Source: an uncultured Bacteroidales bacterium (GTDB lineage: Bacteria; Bacteroidota; Bacteroidia; Bacteroidales; Paludibacteraceae). Taken from it: a DNA stretch of 10,209 nucleotides. Within the stretch, counting starts at the first letter, position 1. Every line of letters begins with the position of its first letter. Positions 1 through 6,386 of this stretch are shown here, piece by piece. The position numbers and the translations under genes are program-made. The notes beneath the pieces were generated by a model. The model searched no databases, was not told the DNA's origin, and worked only from the letters and a program-made list of their open reading frames with translations. The DNA is taken from NCBI GenBank assembly GCA_903873355.1, contig CAIQOG010000469.1:1-10209 (forward strand), read 5' to 3'.

Positions 1-1526
1 TCAATTGCTTCCTGACCAAGACTTGGGCCAACGATGTTCTCCTGAACAATACGAGCCGGAGCTGGCATTTTACCTGATTTCAAAGTGTTAGCTAAATCCT
101 TTGCTTCGTCTACAGTAAAGTTACCTGTAATTTGTGAGTTTCCTCCGGTAATTTCAGTATTTACAGTCGGAGCTGAGTAAACATATCCATCCAACGAAAT
201 AGCAATACTTTTCTGAAGATTTTCTTTTGTCATACGAGCCCATGTGGTTGCACCTTCAGCATTCATGCTCATACTTACGTTTGCGTAAGCAGAAGTCTGA
301 CTAAAGTCGGCACGGGCATCTGTAATTACATCGCCGGCAAGTGGAGCACGTCCATCACGTCTTGTAATTTTAATAGCATATAATTGGAAGAACTCTCCTT
401 TTTTGTCAATTGGTTTAACTCCCCATCTCAAACCTAAATCACGTGGCAAAATTTCGCGCACCTGTTTGGTTTTGAAATAATTATTAATTAAAACAGTGTC
501 TTTACTGTGGGCATAACCAATCATACAACCCCGACCGGCTTGTCCACCCTGAGCATTAATTTGAAGAACAGCAAAAAGAGGATTTTCTTTCTTGTTTTTC
601 TCCATCATTTTCACTGAGTCGGTAGCATTTGCAGTAGAAGTTGCATTTTTCTTTAGCAATGCAGCTTTCAAACTATCAACATCGCTCAACGGTTTAGATT
701 TAGCTGTCGAAACTGCGGTAGAAGCTTTTGCAACTGTTGAATCTTTTGTAGCAACACCGGTTGCATTCAGTTTCGCAAGAACCTGATTAGCTTCAACAAT
801 GTTATTAAGGATTTCACTTAGATCATAAGTTTCCCAGAATTCAAGATTTGCAGAACCCTGAAGCAGTTTACGAACACGTTCGGGTTCTTTAATGCCGGGT
901 AATTCTATAAGAATACGTCCGTTTCCTAATTTCTGAATATTGGGTTGAACAACACCAAATCGGTCAATACGTTGACGTAACACATTGAATGAATTACTGA
1001 TAGCACCTTCAACTTCTGCTCTCAACACCTTGATAACATCAGCATTGGAAGTAGTAAGTGAGATTTTGTCTTTCAACTCAAAAGTGCTGAAAATTGTCGA
1101 CAGTTTGGCGTTTGGATCAAGTTTGGTGTACGATTCTACAAATAAATCGATATACGATTTCTGACTGTTGGTTTTTTGAAGTTCAACAGCATTTACCAGT
1201 GCCTGATTGAAATTTACGTTGGTATTGAAGTCGGATAACGATCGAAGAATATCAGCTTCAGACACTTCGAGTGTAACATTCATACCACCTTTTAGGTCGA
1301 GACCCAGGTTGATTTCTTTTTCTCGGCATTCTTTCAGGGTGTAACCCAGCCATACTTTTGTGCTTGAAATCGAATCCAAATAGTTGAATTCTTTCATTTT
1401 ATCACCTTTGGCATACTCTTTCGCGCTATTGTTATAATGATTTGTAACAAAGCTGAATGAAAGATAAAATATGCATACTAGAGTCAGTGCTAAGGCAAAT
1501 AGTCTGACAAGTCCTTTGTTTTGCAT
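1..1526 (-). CDS. secD: SecD, probable N-terminal part of a SecDF fusion (3' end outside window)
   Basis: Inner-membrane subunit of the Sec translocon that uses the proton gradient to pull exported proteins through SecYEG. The 508 visible codons start at the ATG at 1526-1524. Residues about 8-26 form the first membrane helix. The SecD motif LGLDLKGGM is at 74-82, and a large periplasmic P1 region follows. The family signature VGPSLG at 499-504 lies near the start of the second membrane segment, just before the window edge. Residues about 246-316 are a Ser/Ala/Thr/Lys-rich low-complexity insert within P1. No stop codon is reached. In Bacteroidota SecD is normally fused to SecF in one protein of about 1000 residues, so the rest, including SecF, should lie left of position 1; that part is inference. 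A TAnnTTTG element lies 53 bases upstream of the start. Identity as SecD is secure; only the fusion is unproven. Confidence 0.95.
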   Translation of the reverse strand, partial: MQNKGLVRLFALALTLVCIFYLSFSFVTNHYNNSAKEYAKGDKMKEFNYLDSISSTKVWLGYTLKECREKEINLGLDLKGGMNVTLEVSEADILRSLSDFNTNVNFNQALVNAVELQKTNSQKSYIDLFVESYTKLDPNAKLSTIFSTFELKDKISLTTSNADVIKVLRAEVEGAISNSFNVLRQRIDRFGVVQPNIQKLGNGRILIELPGIKEPERVRKLLQGSANLEFWETYDLSEILNNIVEANQVLAKLNATGVATKDSTVAKASTAVSTAKSKPLSDVDSLKAALLKKNATSTANATDSVKMMEKNKKENPLFAVLQINAQGGQAGRGCMIGYAHSKDTVLINNYFKTKQVREILPRDLGLRWGVKPIDKKGEFFQLYAIKITRRDGRAPLAGDVITDARADFSQTSAYANVSMSMNAEGATTWARMTKENLQKSIAISLDGYVYSAPTVNTEITGGNSQITGNFTVDEAKDLANTLKSGKMPAPARIVQENIVGPSLGQEAI

Positions 1527-1797
1527 GGAAATTTTATTTAAAATAAGACATTAATTATTCAGTTTTTCAAAAGAGTTGCAAATATAGCATTTTTTTTATT
1601 ACAAACATAAAAAAGGATGATAATCTGTTTCTAATAGTGTGTAAAACTGACAACCATTGTGACTTTAAAATTGTGAGAAATCGTAATTAATATTTATTTT
1701 TCAACAAACTTAACATTACAATATCAAGCAAACCAACTATCAATTAGACCAATACCTAATGGAACGGTTTTTGATTCGAAATTTTATGATGAAAACT
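1527..1797. other. AT-rich intergenic region without a gene
   Basis: This stretch between the divergent secD and tRNA-fMet genes holds the secD promoter at its left end. I find no reading frame with family features, no clear hairpin with a T-run and no obvious repeat in the remainder. Confidence 0.6.
1579..1605 (-). promoter_or_regulatory. Putative promoter of secD/secDF
   Basis: On the minus strand TATATTTG (1586-1579) matches the Bacteroidota -7 element TAnnTTTG exactly. A TTTG at 1605-1602 is the nearest -33 candidate, but the spacing is only 15 bases instead of the usual 19-21, so the -33 assignment is weak. It would give a leader of about 45 bases. Confidence 0.5.
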
Positions 1798-1828
1798 TTT
1801 GCAGGATAAAAAAAAAACAGTACTTTTG
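1798..1828 (+). promoter_or_regulatory. Consensus promoter of tRNA-fMet
   Basis: TTTG at 1798-1801, exactly 19 bases, then TACTTTTG at 1821-1828: a full match to the Bacteroidota primary sigma factor consensus TTTG-N19-21-TAnnTTTG. The predicted transcription start at about 1834 is only some 9 bases before the mature tRNA, which fits a single-tRNA transcript. Confidence 0.85.
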
Positions 1829-1842
1829 CACCCACAAAACAT

Positions 1843-1914
<72 letters not shown>

Positions 1915-1917
1915 CAT

Positions 1918-1955
1918 AAAAAAAGGAATTCTTGTAAAAACATGAATTCCTTTTT
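1918..1955. terminator. Bidirectional terminator between tRNA-fMet and the ferritin/VIT gene
   Basis: Inverted repeat GGAATTC (1925-1931) / GAATTCC (1944-1950), flanked by an A-run on the left (1918-1924) and a T-run on the right (1951-1955), so the stem extends to about 12 bp. Each strand reads a hairpin followed by T's, so it can stop both the tRNA transcript and the convergent minus-strand gene that ends at 1969. Confidence 0.85.
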
Positions 1956-1968
1956 CTATATTTTGCAG

Positions 1969-3063
1969 CTATTTTATCGCCACCCCAATCAAATCACCAA
2001 TTCCATAGGTAATTGCAGCAGCAATCAATCCAAAGACTACCATACGAAATCCTGAAAACCAAAGATTTTTGCCTGTAAACAGGGTAATAGCAGCTCCTAT
2101 CAAAAACAATCCGCAAGCACTCGAAATAACACTCACTACAATGGCATGAAATCCGGTCAGGAAAATGAACGGTAATAATGGAATAATACCGCCAACTGTA
2201 AAAAGCAAAAACGAGTAAAACGCAGCTTCCATAGCCGAACCTTTCAGTTCTTCAGCATTAATACCAAGTTCTTCTTTTACAAGCACTTCGTGTGCATGAT
2301 CTTTATCTTTCATTATTTCGGTTGCCATTTTTAAAGCTTGTTCTTCAGGAATTCCTTTGGCCACATAAATCAATGCCAGTTCGCGCAATTCTCCTTCAGG
2401 ATTTACTTCCAGCTCTTCCATTTCAATAGCCATTTGATTTTCGTACAATTCCTGCGAACTTTTCACTGAAATCCACTCGCCCAGTGCCATTGACAAAGCT
2501 CCGGCTAATAATCCGGCAATACCAGCCAGCATCACGCTATGATTTCCACCAGTAGCTCCGGAAACGCCCATAACCAAACTGAAAACCGACAACAGACCAT
2601 CGTTTCCGCCAAGCACTGCAGCCCGAATGGCATTTCCACCCACCGAGCGATGCTTCTTTTCGAACTTCGCGTGTTGAGTTCCGCTGATATTTTTATCCTT
2701 TTCCAAAATCGACCACAGAATCTTCACATGATTGGTCTCCGTACCGGTAATTTGTAATTTGTTTTTCTCTTTGGTTTTGATAATGGCATTAGAAAGCCCT
2801 TTTTCGGTATCCATCAATGCCCCAAGAACATAATCATAACTAAAAATCCGACCAATCAAATTCAGCGTTTGGGCTCTCCACGAAGGTTGAATCAAATTCT
2901 CAACCGGCAGGTTCATTCGTCGGGCAAATGCTTCAGCATGACTTTGCTCAATCTCACTCATCTGTCTGAAAACATTCGCAACTGCCTGATCCGACTCATT
3001 CTCAGACAATTTACGGTACAAATAACACGCGTCTATTTCGGTTTGAACACTTTTATTTTTCAT
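1969..3063 (-). CDS. Ferritin-like/VIT1 fusion protein, probable iron or manganese transporter (MbfA-like)
   Basis: A 364-residue membrane protein. Residues 1-115 form a rubrerythrin/ferritin-like four-helix domain with the expected diiron ligands: E9, E39 with H42 (ExxH), E87, and E109 with H112 (second ExxH). Residues about 120-364 form a VIT1/CCC1 transporter: first helix around 126-150 with the family-like run LGGNDGLLSVFSLVMG, second around 158-178, a charged Glu/Met-rich cytoplasmic segment at about 190-260 that in the VIT family binds metal, and three further helices at about 268-290, 295-317 and 335-360. Proteins of this layout in alpha-proteobacteria (MbfA) export iron and protect against iron and peroxide stress; the same role here is inferred. 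It is a single gene with its own promoter and shares a terminator with tRNA-fMet. I see no obvious Fur box. Family identity is strong; the transported metal and direction are not proven. Confidence 0.9.
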   Translation of the reverse strand: MKNKSVQTEIDACYLYRKLSENESDQAVANVFRQMSEIEQSHAEAFARRMNLPVENLIQPSWRAQTLNLIGRIFSYDYVLGALMDTEKGLSNAIIKTKEKNKLQITGTETNHVKILWSILEKDKNISGTQHAKFEKKHRSVGGNAIRAAVLGGNDGLLSVFSLVMGVSGATGGNHSVMLAGIAGLLAGALSMALGEWISVKSSQELYENQMAIEMEELEVNPEGELRELALIYVAKGIPEEQALKMATEIMKDKDHAHEVLVKEELGINAEELKGSAMEAAFYSFLLFTVGGIIPLLPFIFLTGFHAIVVSVISSACGLFLIGAAITLFTGKNLWFSGFRMVVFGLIAAAITYGIGDLIGVAIK

Positions 3064-3079
3064 TTCATTTATTTTTTGC

Positions 3080-3110
3080 CAAAATTAGAAAATAATTATC
3101 AGCGTACAAA
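3080..3110 (-). promoter_or_regulatory. Consensus promoter of the ferritin/VIT gene
   Basis: On the minus strand TTTG (3110-3107), 19 bases, then TAATTTTG (3087-3080): a perfect match to the Bacteroidota promoter consensus. The predicted transcription start is near 3073, about 10 bases before the ATG at 3063. The -33 TTTG is formed by the end of the T-run that terminates the upstream small RNA. Confidence 0.85.
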
Positions 3111-3137
3111 AAAACGAACCCCGAAAATCGGAATTCG
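3107..3137 (-). terminator. Intrinsic terminator of the small RNA
   Basis: Read on the minus strand, CGAA (3137-3134) and CCGA (3131-3128) pair with TCGG (3124-3121) and TTCG (3118-3115) around a short T-rich loop and a 2x2 internal mismatch. Seven T's follow at 3114-3108. This is the standard hairpin plus U-tract form. Confidence 0.75.
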
Positions 3138-3240
3138 TCGTATGTTGCTTAGGAGAACCTACCCTCTTAAAAACGCGAAAGGTAGTAACGCCTTACTACC
3201 AATCTTTGTTAACCTTAAATCTAATACTATGAAAAAATCA
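3107..3240 (-). ncRNA. Small non-coding RNA, candidate Bacteroidales-1 motif
   Basis: A transcription unit with no credible reading frame. It has a promoter at 3253-3246 (TACTTTTG), a predicted start near 3240 and an intrinsic terminator ending in T7 at about 3114-3108, giving an RNA of about 130 nt. From 5' to 3': an AU-rich leader, a perfect 8-bp hairpin GGUAGUAA-GGCG-UUACUACC (3200-3181), a segment containing GAGGGUAGGUUCUC (3167-3154), then the terminator hairpin. The GGUAG in that segment could pair with the CUACC of the hairpin, an alternative fold. Bacteroidales-1 is a known Bacteroidales-only RNA motif bounded by exactly such a promoter and terminator. The match to it is from memory of its description, not an alignment, so existence of an RNA gene is much better supported than its family name. 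Confidence 0.65.
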
Positions 3241-3245
3241 CGATG

Positions 3246-3276
3246 CAAAAGTATGGTATTTTTCAATACGCTCCAA
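3246..3276 (-). promoter_or_regulatory. Promoter of the small RNA
   Basis: On the minus strand TACTTTTG (3253-3246) matches TAnnTTTG exactly. TTGG at 3276-3273, 19 bases upstream, is a near match to the -33 TTTG. It faces the hairpin-rich segment that ends in a T-run at 3108, with no gene start in between. Confidence 0.65.
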
Positions 3277-3296
3277 GCATTTCCAAGAAAAAGTGC

Positions 3297-3323
3297 TGTA
3301 AAAGTATGTTTTATAACATATTT
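3297..3323 (-). terminator. Possible weak terminator after argC
   Basis: On the minus strand TATGTT (3317-3312) pairs with AACATA (3307-3302) around ATAA, followed by CTTTT. The stem is short and AT-only apart from one pair, so termination would be weak at best. It begins about 20 bases after the argC stop codon. Confidence 0.35.
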
Positions 3324-3337
3324 TAGTGATTAATTCA

Positions 3338-4312
3338 TCAAAATCCAATAGATTTTAACCCTAAACCCGCTTTTTCGTCCAAACCGAACATCAAATTCAT
3401 ATTTTGGACTGCCTGCCCGGATGCTCCTTTTAATAAATTATCAATCATTGAAACAATCAACAATTTATCACCATGTTTTTCAAGGTAAACAATGCCTTTG
3501 TTGGTGTTTACAACTTGTTTCATATCCGGATTTTTGTCCACTACAAAGGTAAATGCTGCATCTTTATAAAAGTCAGCGTATAATTTCTTTGCTTCTTCCA
3601 GATTCAAAGCACTGCTTGTATACGTTGTGGCATAAATTCCACGCGCAAAATTACCTCTAACCGGAATAAAATTTATCGATTTTTTGAAACCTGACTGCAA
3701 CTGTCGAAGCGATTGACCGATTTCCTCCAGATGCTGGTGGCCAAAAGGCTTGTATATAGAAATATTATTGTTACGCCAGCTGAAATGCGAGGTTTCCGAC
3801 GGCTTCACTCCTGCTCCGGTTGAACCGGTAATAGCGTTTATATGAATTTCATCGGTAAGCAATCCTGCTGATGCCAACGGGAACAAGGCAAGCTGAATGG
3901 CTGTGGCAAAACAACCCGGATTAGCAACACAGGTAGCTTTCTTTATTTCCTCACGATTCAGTTCGGGTAAACCGTATACAAAATTATGGTTTGGGCTTTT
4001 AGCGCGATAATCTGTCGAAAGGTCGATGATTTTTACTGAAGCCGGTACTTCATTCGATTCCAGAAACTTTTTACTGTCGCCGTGTGCCGAGCAGAGAAAC
4101 AACGCATCAACCTCACTTAATAGCAATTCAGACGTAAAAGTCAAATCCGTTTCCCCAATTAATCCGCTGTGAACATCAGCCACAGGATTACCGGCATTGC
4201 TGCTGCTGTTCACAAACACAATATCGACGTTCGGGTGATTAATCAATATTCGCAACAATTCACCGGCTGTATAGCCTGCACCACCAATTACACCGACTTT
4301 AATTTTTGTCAT
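3338..4312 (-). CDS. argC: N-acetyl-gamma-glutamyl-phosphate reductase
   Basis: Cytoplasmic NADPH-dependent reduction of N-acetyl-glutamyl phosphate to the semialdehyde, third step of arginine synthesis. In Bacteroidota the substrate may be the N-succinyl form. The 324-residue protein has the N-terminal nucleotide-binding run GVIGGAGYTAGELL (7-20), the catalytic cysteine C134 in NPGCFAT, and a GHQHLEEI segment (191-198) matching the conserved H-x-H-x-x-E-I region. The usual HLxPMxRGI block is replaced by VRGNFARGI (218-226), so the second catalytic histidine of the classical family is not at its usual place. Length is slightly below the usual 340-350. The start at 4312 follows an A/T-rich leader and gives the expected N-terminus. 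It lies 40 bases after the DUF1294 gene with no visible promoter, so it is probably co-transcribed with trmD. No other arg genes are in the window. Confidence 0.95.
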   Translation of the reverse strand: MTKIKVGVIGGAGYTAGELLRILINHPNVDIVFVNSSSNAGNPVADVHSGLIGETDLTFTSELLLSEVDALFLCSAHGDSKKFLESNEVPASVKIIDLSTDYRAKSPNHNFVYGLPELNREEIKKATCVANPGCFATAIQLALFPLASAGLLTDEIHINAITGSTGAGVKPSETSHFSWRNNNISIYKPFGHQHLEEIGQSLRQLQSGFKKSINFIPVRGNFARGIYATTYTSSALNLEEAKKLYADFYKDAAFTFVVDKNPDMKQVVNTNKGIVYLEKHGDKLLIVSMIDNLLKGASGQAVQNMNLMFGLDEKAGLGLKSIGF

Positions 4313-4352
4313 GATATAAATTAAAAAAATATCTATTCCTTAACAGTTATTT

Positions 4353-4625
4353 CTACAATAAAGTTACAAGCAAAACAACAAACAACCACAATGTCATAAA
4401 AATCCATGTCCACATATAGTAGAGTGACTTGTTCGTTTTATGGCGTAAAACATACATAAGCAAAAGATTAGCAAAAGCACCACCAAAACTTTCAAATAAA
4501 TGCAATATCGCTTCTCTTATTCTTTTTCGCTTAGTAACTGCTGCAAATTTATCGTAAGCGAAAACAATTCCGCTGAGAAGATTAATGATAATAAGATAAA
4601 AATAAAATAAAGAGTCTCCGGTCAT
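4353..4625 (-). CDS. DUF1294 family small membrane protein
   Basis: A 90-residue protein of unknown function. It has a membrane helix at about 7-23, the family signature YDK (24-26), a basic loop ending in RIRE (35-38), the GG-x-F segment GGAFANLLLMYVLRHKTNK (48-66) with the conserved RHKT, and a C-terminal membrane helix at about 70-88. This order (YDK, RI-E, GG, RHK) is typical of DUF1294; the domain sometimes follows a cold-shock domain in other bacteria, which is absent here. It starts 25 bases after the trmD stop and ends 40 bases before argC, so it is likely the middle gene of a three-gene transcript. The gap before it contains a 12-bp palindrome (4636-4647). Confidence 0.85.
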   Translation of the reverse strand: MTGDSLFYFYLIIINLLSGIVFAYDKFAAVTKRKRIREAILHLFESFGGAFANLLLMYVLRHKTNKSLYYMWTWIFMTLWLFVVLLVTLL

Positions 4626-4635
4626 AGTATGTGAT

Positions 4636-4647
4636 TTAAACGTTTAA
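4636..4647. repeat. Perfect 12-bp palindrome TTAAACGTTTAA between trmD and the DUF1294 gene
   Basis: A CG-centred palindrome in the 25-base gap between two genes of the same strand. Its core AAACGTTT occurs twice more in the window, both in the 6385-6629 intergenic region. It could be a LacI-type operator or chance in AT-rich DNA; no promoter element adjoins it. Confidence 0.35.
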
Positions 4648-4650
4648 TTT

Positions 4651-5325
4651 TCAATCCAATATATCTGGCCTAAGGCGTTTTGTCCGTTCTTCGGCTTGCT
4701 GATGATTCCATTCATCAATTTTAGCCTGATGTCCGGAAAGCAAAACATCAGGCACTTTCCAACCTTTGTATTCTGCAGGTCGGGTATAAACGGGCGGTGC
4801 CAACAAATTATCCTGAAACGAATCGTAAAGTGCCGACTGCTCGTCACCGATTGCTCCCGGAATAAGCCGTACTATTGCATCTGTCATAATGGCTGCCGGA
4901 AGTTCGCCACCTGTAAGTACATAATCACCCACTGTTATTTCTTTAGTAATCAGATGTTCACGAATGCGATGATCAATACCTTTGTAGTGACCGCATAAAA
5001 TAATCAGGTTACCAGACATTGATAGTCTGTTAGCCATTTTTTGATCAAACTTTTCACCGTCAGGCGACGTATAAATCACTTCATCATAATCCCGTTCACT
5101 TTTCAGTTTGGTGATTATACGATCTATAGGTTCAATCTGCAAGACCATTCCTGCACTAAATCCAAAAGCATAATCATCTACACGACGATGTTTATTTGTT
5201 GTGTAATCACGAAGATTATGAACATAAATTTCTACCAACCCTTTTTCTTTGGCTCGTTTTACGATAGAATAATTCAGGGGACTTTCCAGTAATTCCGGTA
5301 CAGCAGAAATTATATCGATGCGCAT
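4651..5325 (-). CDS. trmD: tRNA (guanine37-N1)-methyltransferase
   Basis: Transfers a methyl group from S-adenosylmethionine to N1 of G37 in tRNAs reading CNN codons, preventing +1 frameshifting. The 224-residue protein begins with the family start MRIDII. It shows the SPOUT trefoil-knot segments LCGHYKGID (110-118), [10 protein letters not shown] (132-141) and IPG (155-157), and the catalytic Asp at D149. The substrate/cofactor loop reads [14 protein letters not shown] (54-67), a departure from the usual GGGAGM. A longer reading frame opens at 5409, but the consensus promoter at 5400-5368 lies inside that extension, and homologues start at MRI, so 5325 is chosen. First gene of a probable trmD-DUF1294-argC operon. 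In many bacteria trmD sits in an rpsP-rimM-trmD-rplS cluster; that context is missing here. Confidence 0.95.
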   Translation of the reverse strand: MRIDIISAVPELLESPLNYSIVKRAKEKGLVEIYVHNLRDYTTNKHRRVDDYAFGFSAGMVLQIEPIDRIITKLKSERDYDEVIYTSPDGEKFDQKMANRLSMSGNLIILCGHYKGIDHRIREHLITKEITVGDYVLTGGELPAAIMTDAIVRLIPGAIGDEQSALYDSFQDNLLAPPVYTRPAEYKGWKVPDVLLSGHQAKIDEWNHQQAEERTKRLRPDILD

Positions 5326-5343
5326 TAAATGAATTAATGATTT

Positions 5344-5362
5344 ACAACTAATAATTAATTGT
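5344..5362. repeat. Imperfect 9+1+9 inverted repeat at the predicted 5' end of the trmD mRNA
   Basis: ACAACTAAT-A-ATTAATTGT on the plus strand, with one mismatch that becomes a G-U pair in the minus-strand RNA. The predicted trmD transcription start (about 5361) falls at its edge. It could be an operator or a weak AU-rich 5' hairpin; it may also be chance. Confidence 0.3.
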
Positions 5363-5367
5363 GAATG

Positions 5368-5400
5368 CAAAGGTAAGAAAAAATGTGCCAATTTGCCAAA
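5368..5400 (-). promoter_or_regulatory. Consensus promoter of the trmD operon
   Basis: On the minus strand TTTG (5400-5397), 21 bases, then TACCTTTG (5375-5368), within the accepted Bacteroidota spacing. The predicted start near 5361 gives a leader of about 36 bases before the trmD ATG at 5325. Confidence 0.8.
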
Positions 5401-5417
5401 GCGTAACAAAGCACAGT

Positions 5418-5446
5418 CTGATTAGTTAACCGGATTAACCTGTCAG
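5418..5446 (-). terminator. Imperfect inverted repeat at the end of the MetH-activation gene
   Basis: CTGA and GTTAA pair with TTAAC and TCAG, symmetric around CCGGA, and the repeat overlaps the TGA stop at 5445-5443. No T-run follows on the minus strand, so it is not a standard intrinsic terminator; it may protect the 3' end or contribute to termination before the trmD promoter. Confidence 0.3.
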
Positions 5447-6384
5447 AGATTAGCAGCCATCCATTTTTTTAGCAAATCAGGTGATTTACCACATCGACGA
5501 GCATAATCCAGAAACTGATTTTCATCTATCTTACCCACCATGAAGTATTTCGACTTTGGATGAGCAAAATATAATCCACACACGGAAGCATTTGGAAACA
5601 TAGCTCCATTTTCTGTGAGTTGAATGCCTATTTCACTGAATTTCAGCAACGGTTCCAACTCAAAAATAATTGACTGATCAGGCAAAGACGGATAGCCAAC
5701 AGCAGGACGAATACCGCTGTATTGAGTTTTGAGCATTTCTTTTATTGAAAGATTTTCATCGGCGGCATAGCCCCAATATTCGGTGCGAACCTTCCAGTGA
5801 AGCCATTCTGCAGCAGCTTCGGCAAGTCTGTCAGAAAGTGTTTTAGCCAAAATAGAATGATATACATCGTCGTCTTTTTCAAAAATTTCGGCAAAAGCTT
5901 CAACACCCTGAATGGTCGTGGCAAAAGCACCCACATAATCATTTTCGGGCGCAACAAAATCAGCCAGAGAATAACAAAACCCATCCGTAGCCTCGTGTTG
6001 CTGACGAAGCATAGGGATTTGAATTGTGTTTCCGTTATCTTTAATAAAAATATCGTCATCGTCGGAACTAGCATCGAAGATTCCAAATGAAGCATTCACC
6101 TGAAGAATTTTCTTATCCGAAATCTGCCTCAGCATTTCCTGAGCATCCCTGAAAAGTTTTAGCGCTTCTTCTGCTTTAGGACGGTCGGCAAAAGGGAATT
6201 TCTGCAACCAGCTCATTTTGCACGAAGGGCAATCGTGAACAGTTTCTATTCCATCGAATCTACCGGGTATCCGCCACGCCATAAAGAAAAACACCCAATC
6301 AATAAAGGGCAGAATCTCTTGCAGGTCAATATCCTTCAATTGGATAAGTCCTGAAGTATTAGGTTTTTTGGTAATAAAACTCAT
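5443..6384 (-). CDS. Stand-alone methionine synthase (MetH) activation domain protein
   Basis: A 313-residue protein that matches, along its whole length, the C-terminal S-adenosylmethionine-binding reactivation module of cobalamin-dependent methionine synthase, which in E. coli MetH is about the last 330 of 1227 residues. In MetH this module methylates oxidised cob(II)alamin using AdoMet and flavodoxin electrons. Visible motifs: FIDWVFFFMAWRIPGRF (27-43), LADFVAPENDYVGAF (140-154), the AdoMet loop GIRPAVGYP (224-232) with R226 and Y231 spaced as the E. coli pair R1134/Y1139, and SVCGLYFAHPKSKYFMVGKI (267-286). The usual ACPDH after GYP is SLPDQ here. No homocysteine-, folate- or cobalamin-binding domain is attached, so it should work in trans on a MetH encoded elsewhere (inference). 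The start at 6384 gives a complete module. It is divergent from the starch-enzyme gene. Confidence 0.9.
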   Translation of the reverse strand: MSFITKKPNTSGLIQLKDIDLQEILPFIDWVFFFMAWRIPGRFDGIETVHDCPSCKMSWLQKFPFADRPKAEEALKLFRDAQEMLRQISDKKILQVNASFGIFDASSDDDDIFIKDNGNTIQIPMLRQQHEATDGFCYSLADFVAPENDYVGAFATTIQGVEAFAEIFEKDDDVYHSILAKTLSDRLAEAAAEWLHWKVRTEYWGYAADENLSIKEMLKTQYSGIRPAVGYPSLPDQSIIFELEPLLKFSEIGIQLTENGAMFPNASVCGLYFAHPKSKYFMVGKIDENQFLDYARRCGKSPDLLKKWMAANL

Positions 6385-6386
6385 GA

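Noticed and set aside
281..296. Inverted repeat CTTACGTTTGCGTAAG within secD
   Set aside because: It lies inside conserved SecD coding sequence and can be explained by codon choice.
3142..3165. Resemblance of GGTTCTCCTAAGCAAC on the minus strand to part of bacterial SRP (4.5S) RNA
   Set aside because: The conserved SRP core with GGTCAGG and the GGAAG loop is absent from the unit, so it is not an SRP RNA.
2869..3333. A 154-codon open frame on the plus strand across the ferritin/VIT start and the small-RNA region
   Set aside because: It is antisense to the ferritin-like domain and then runs through promoter, terminator and hairpin DNA; the product has no recognisable domain and the frame has no promoter of its own.
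5326..5409. A 28-codon N-terminal extension of trmD
   Set aside because: It contains the consensus promoter and predicted transcription start, and the TrmD family begins at MRIDII.
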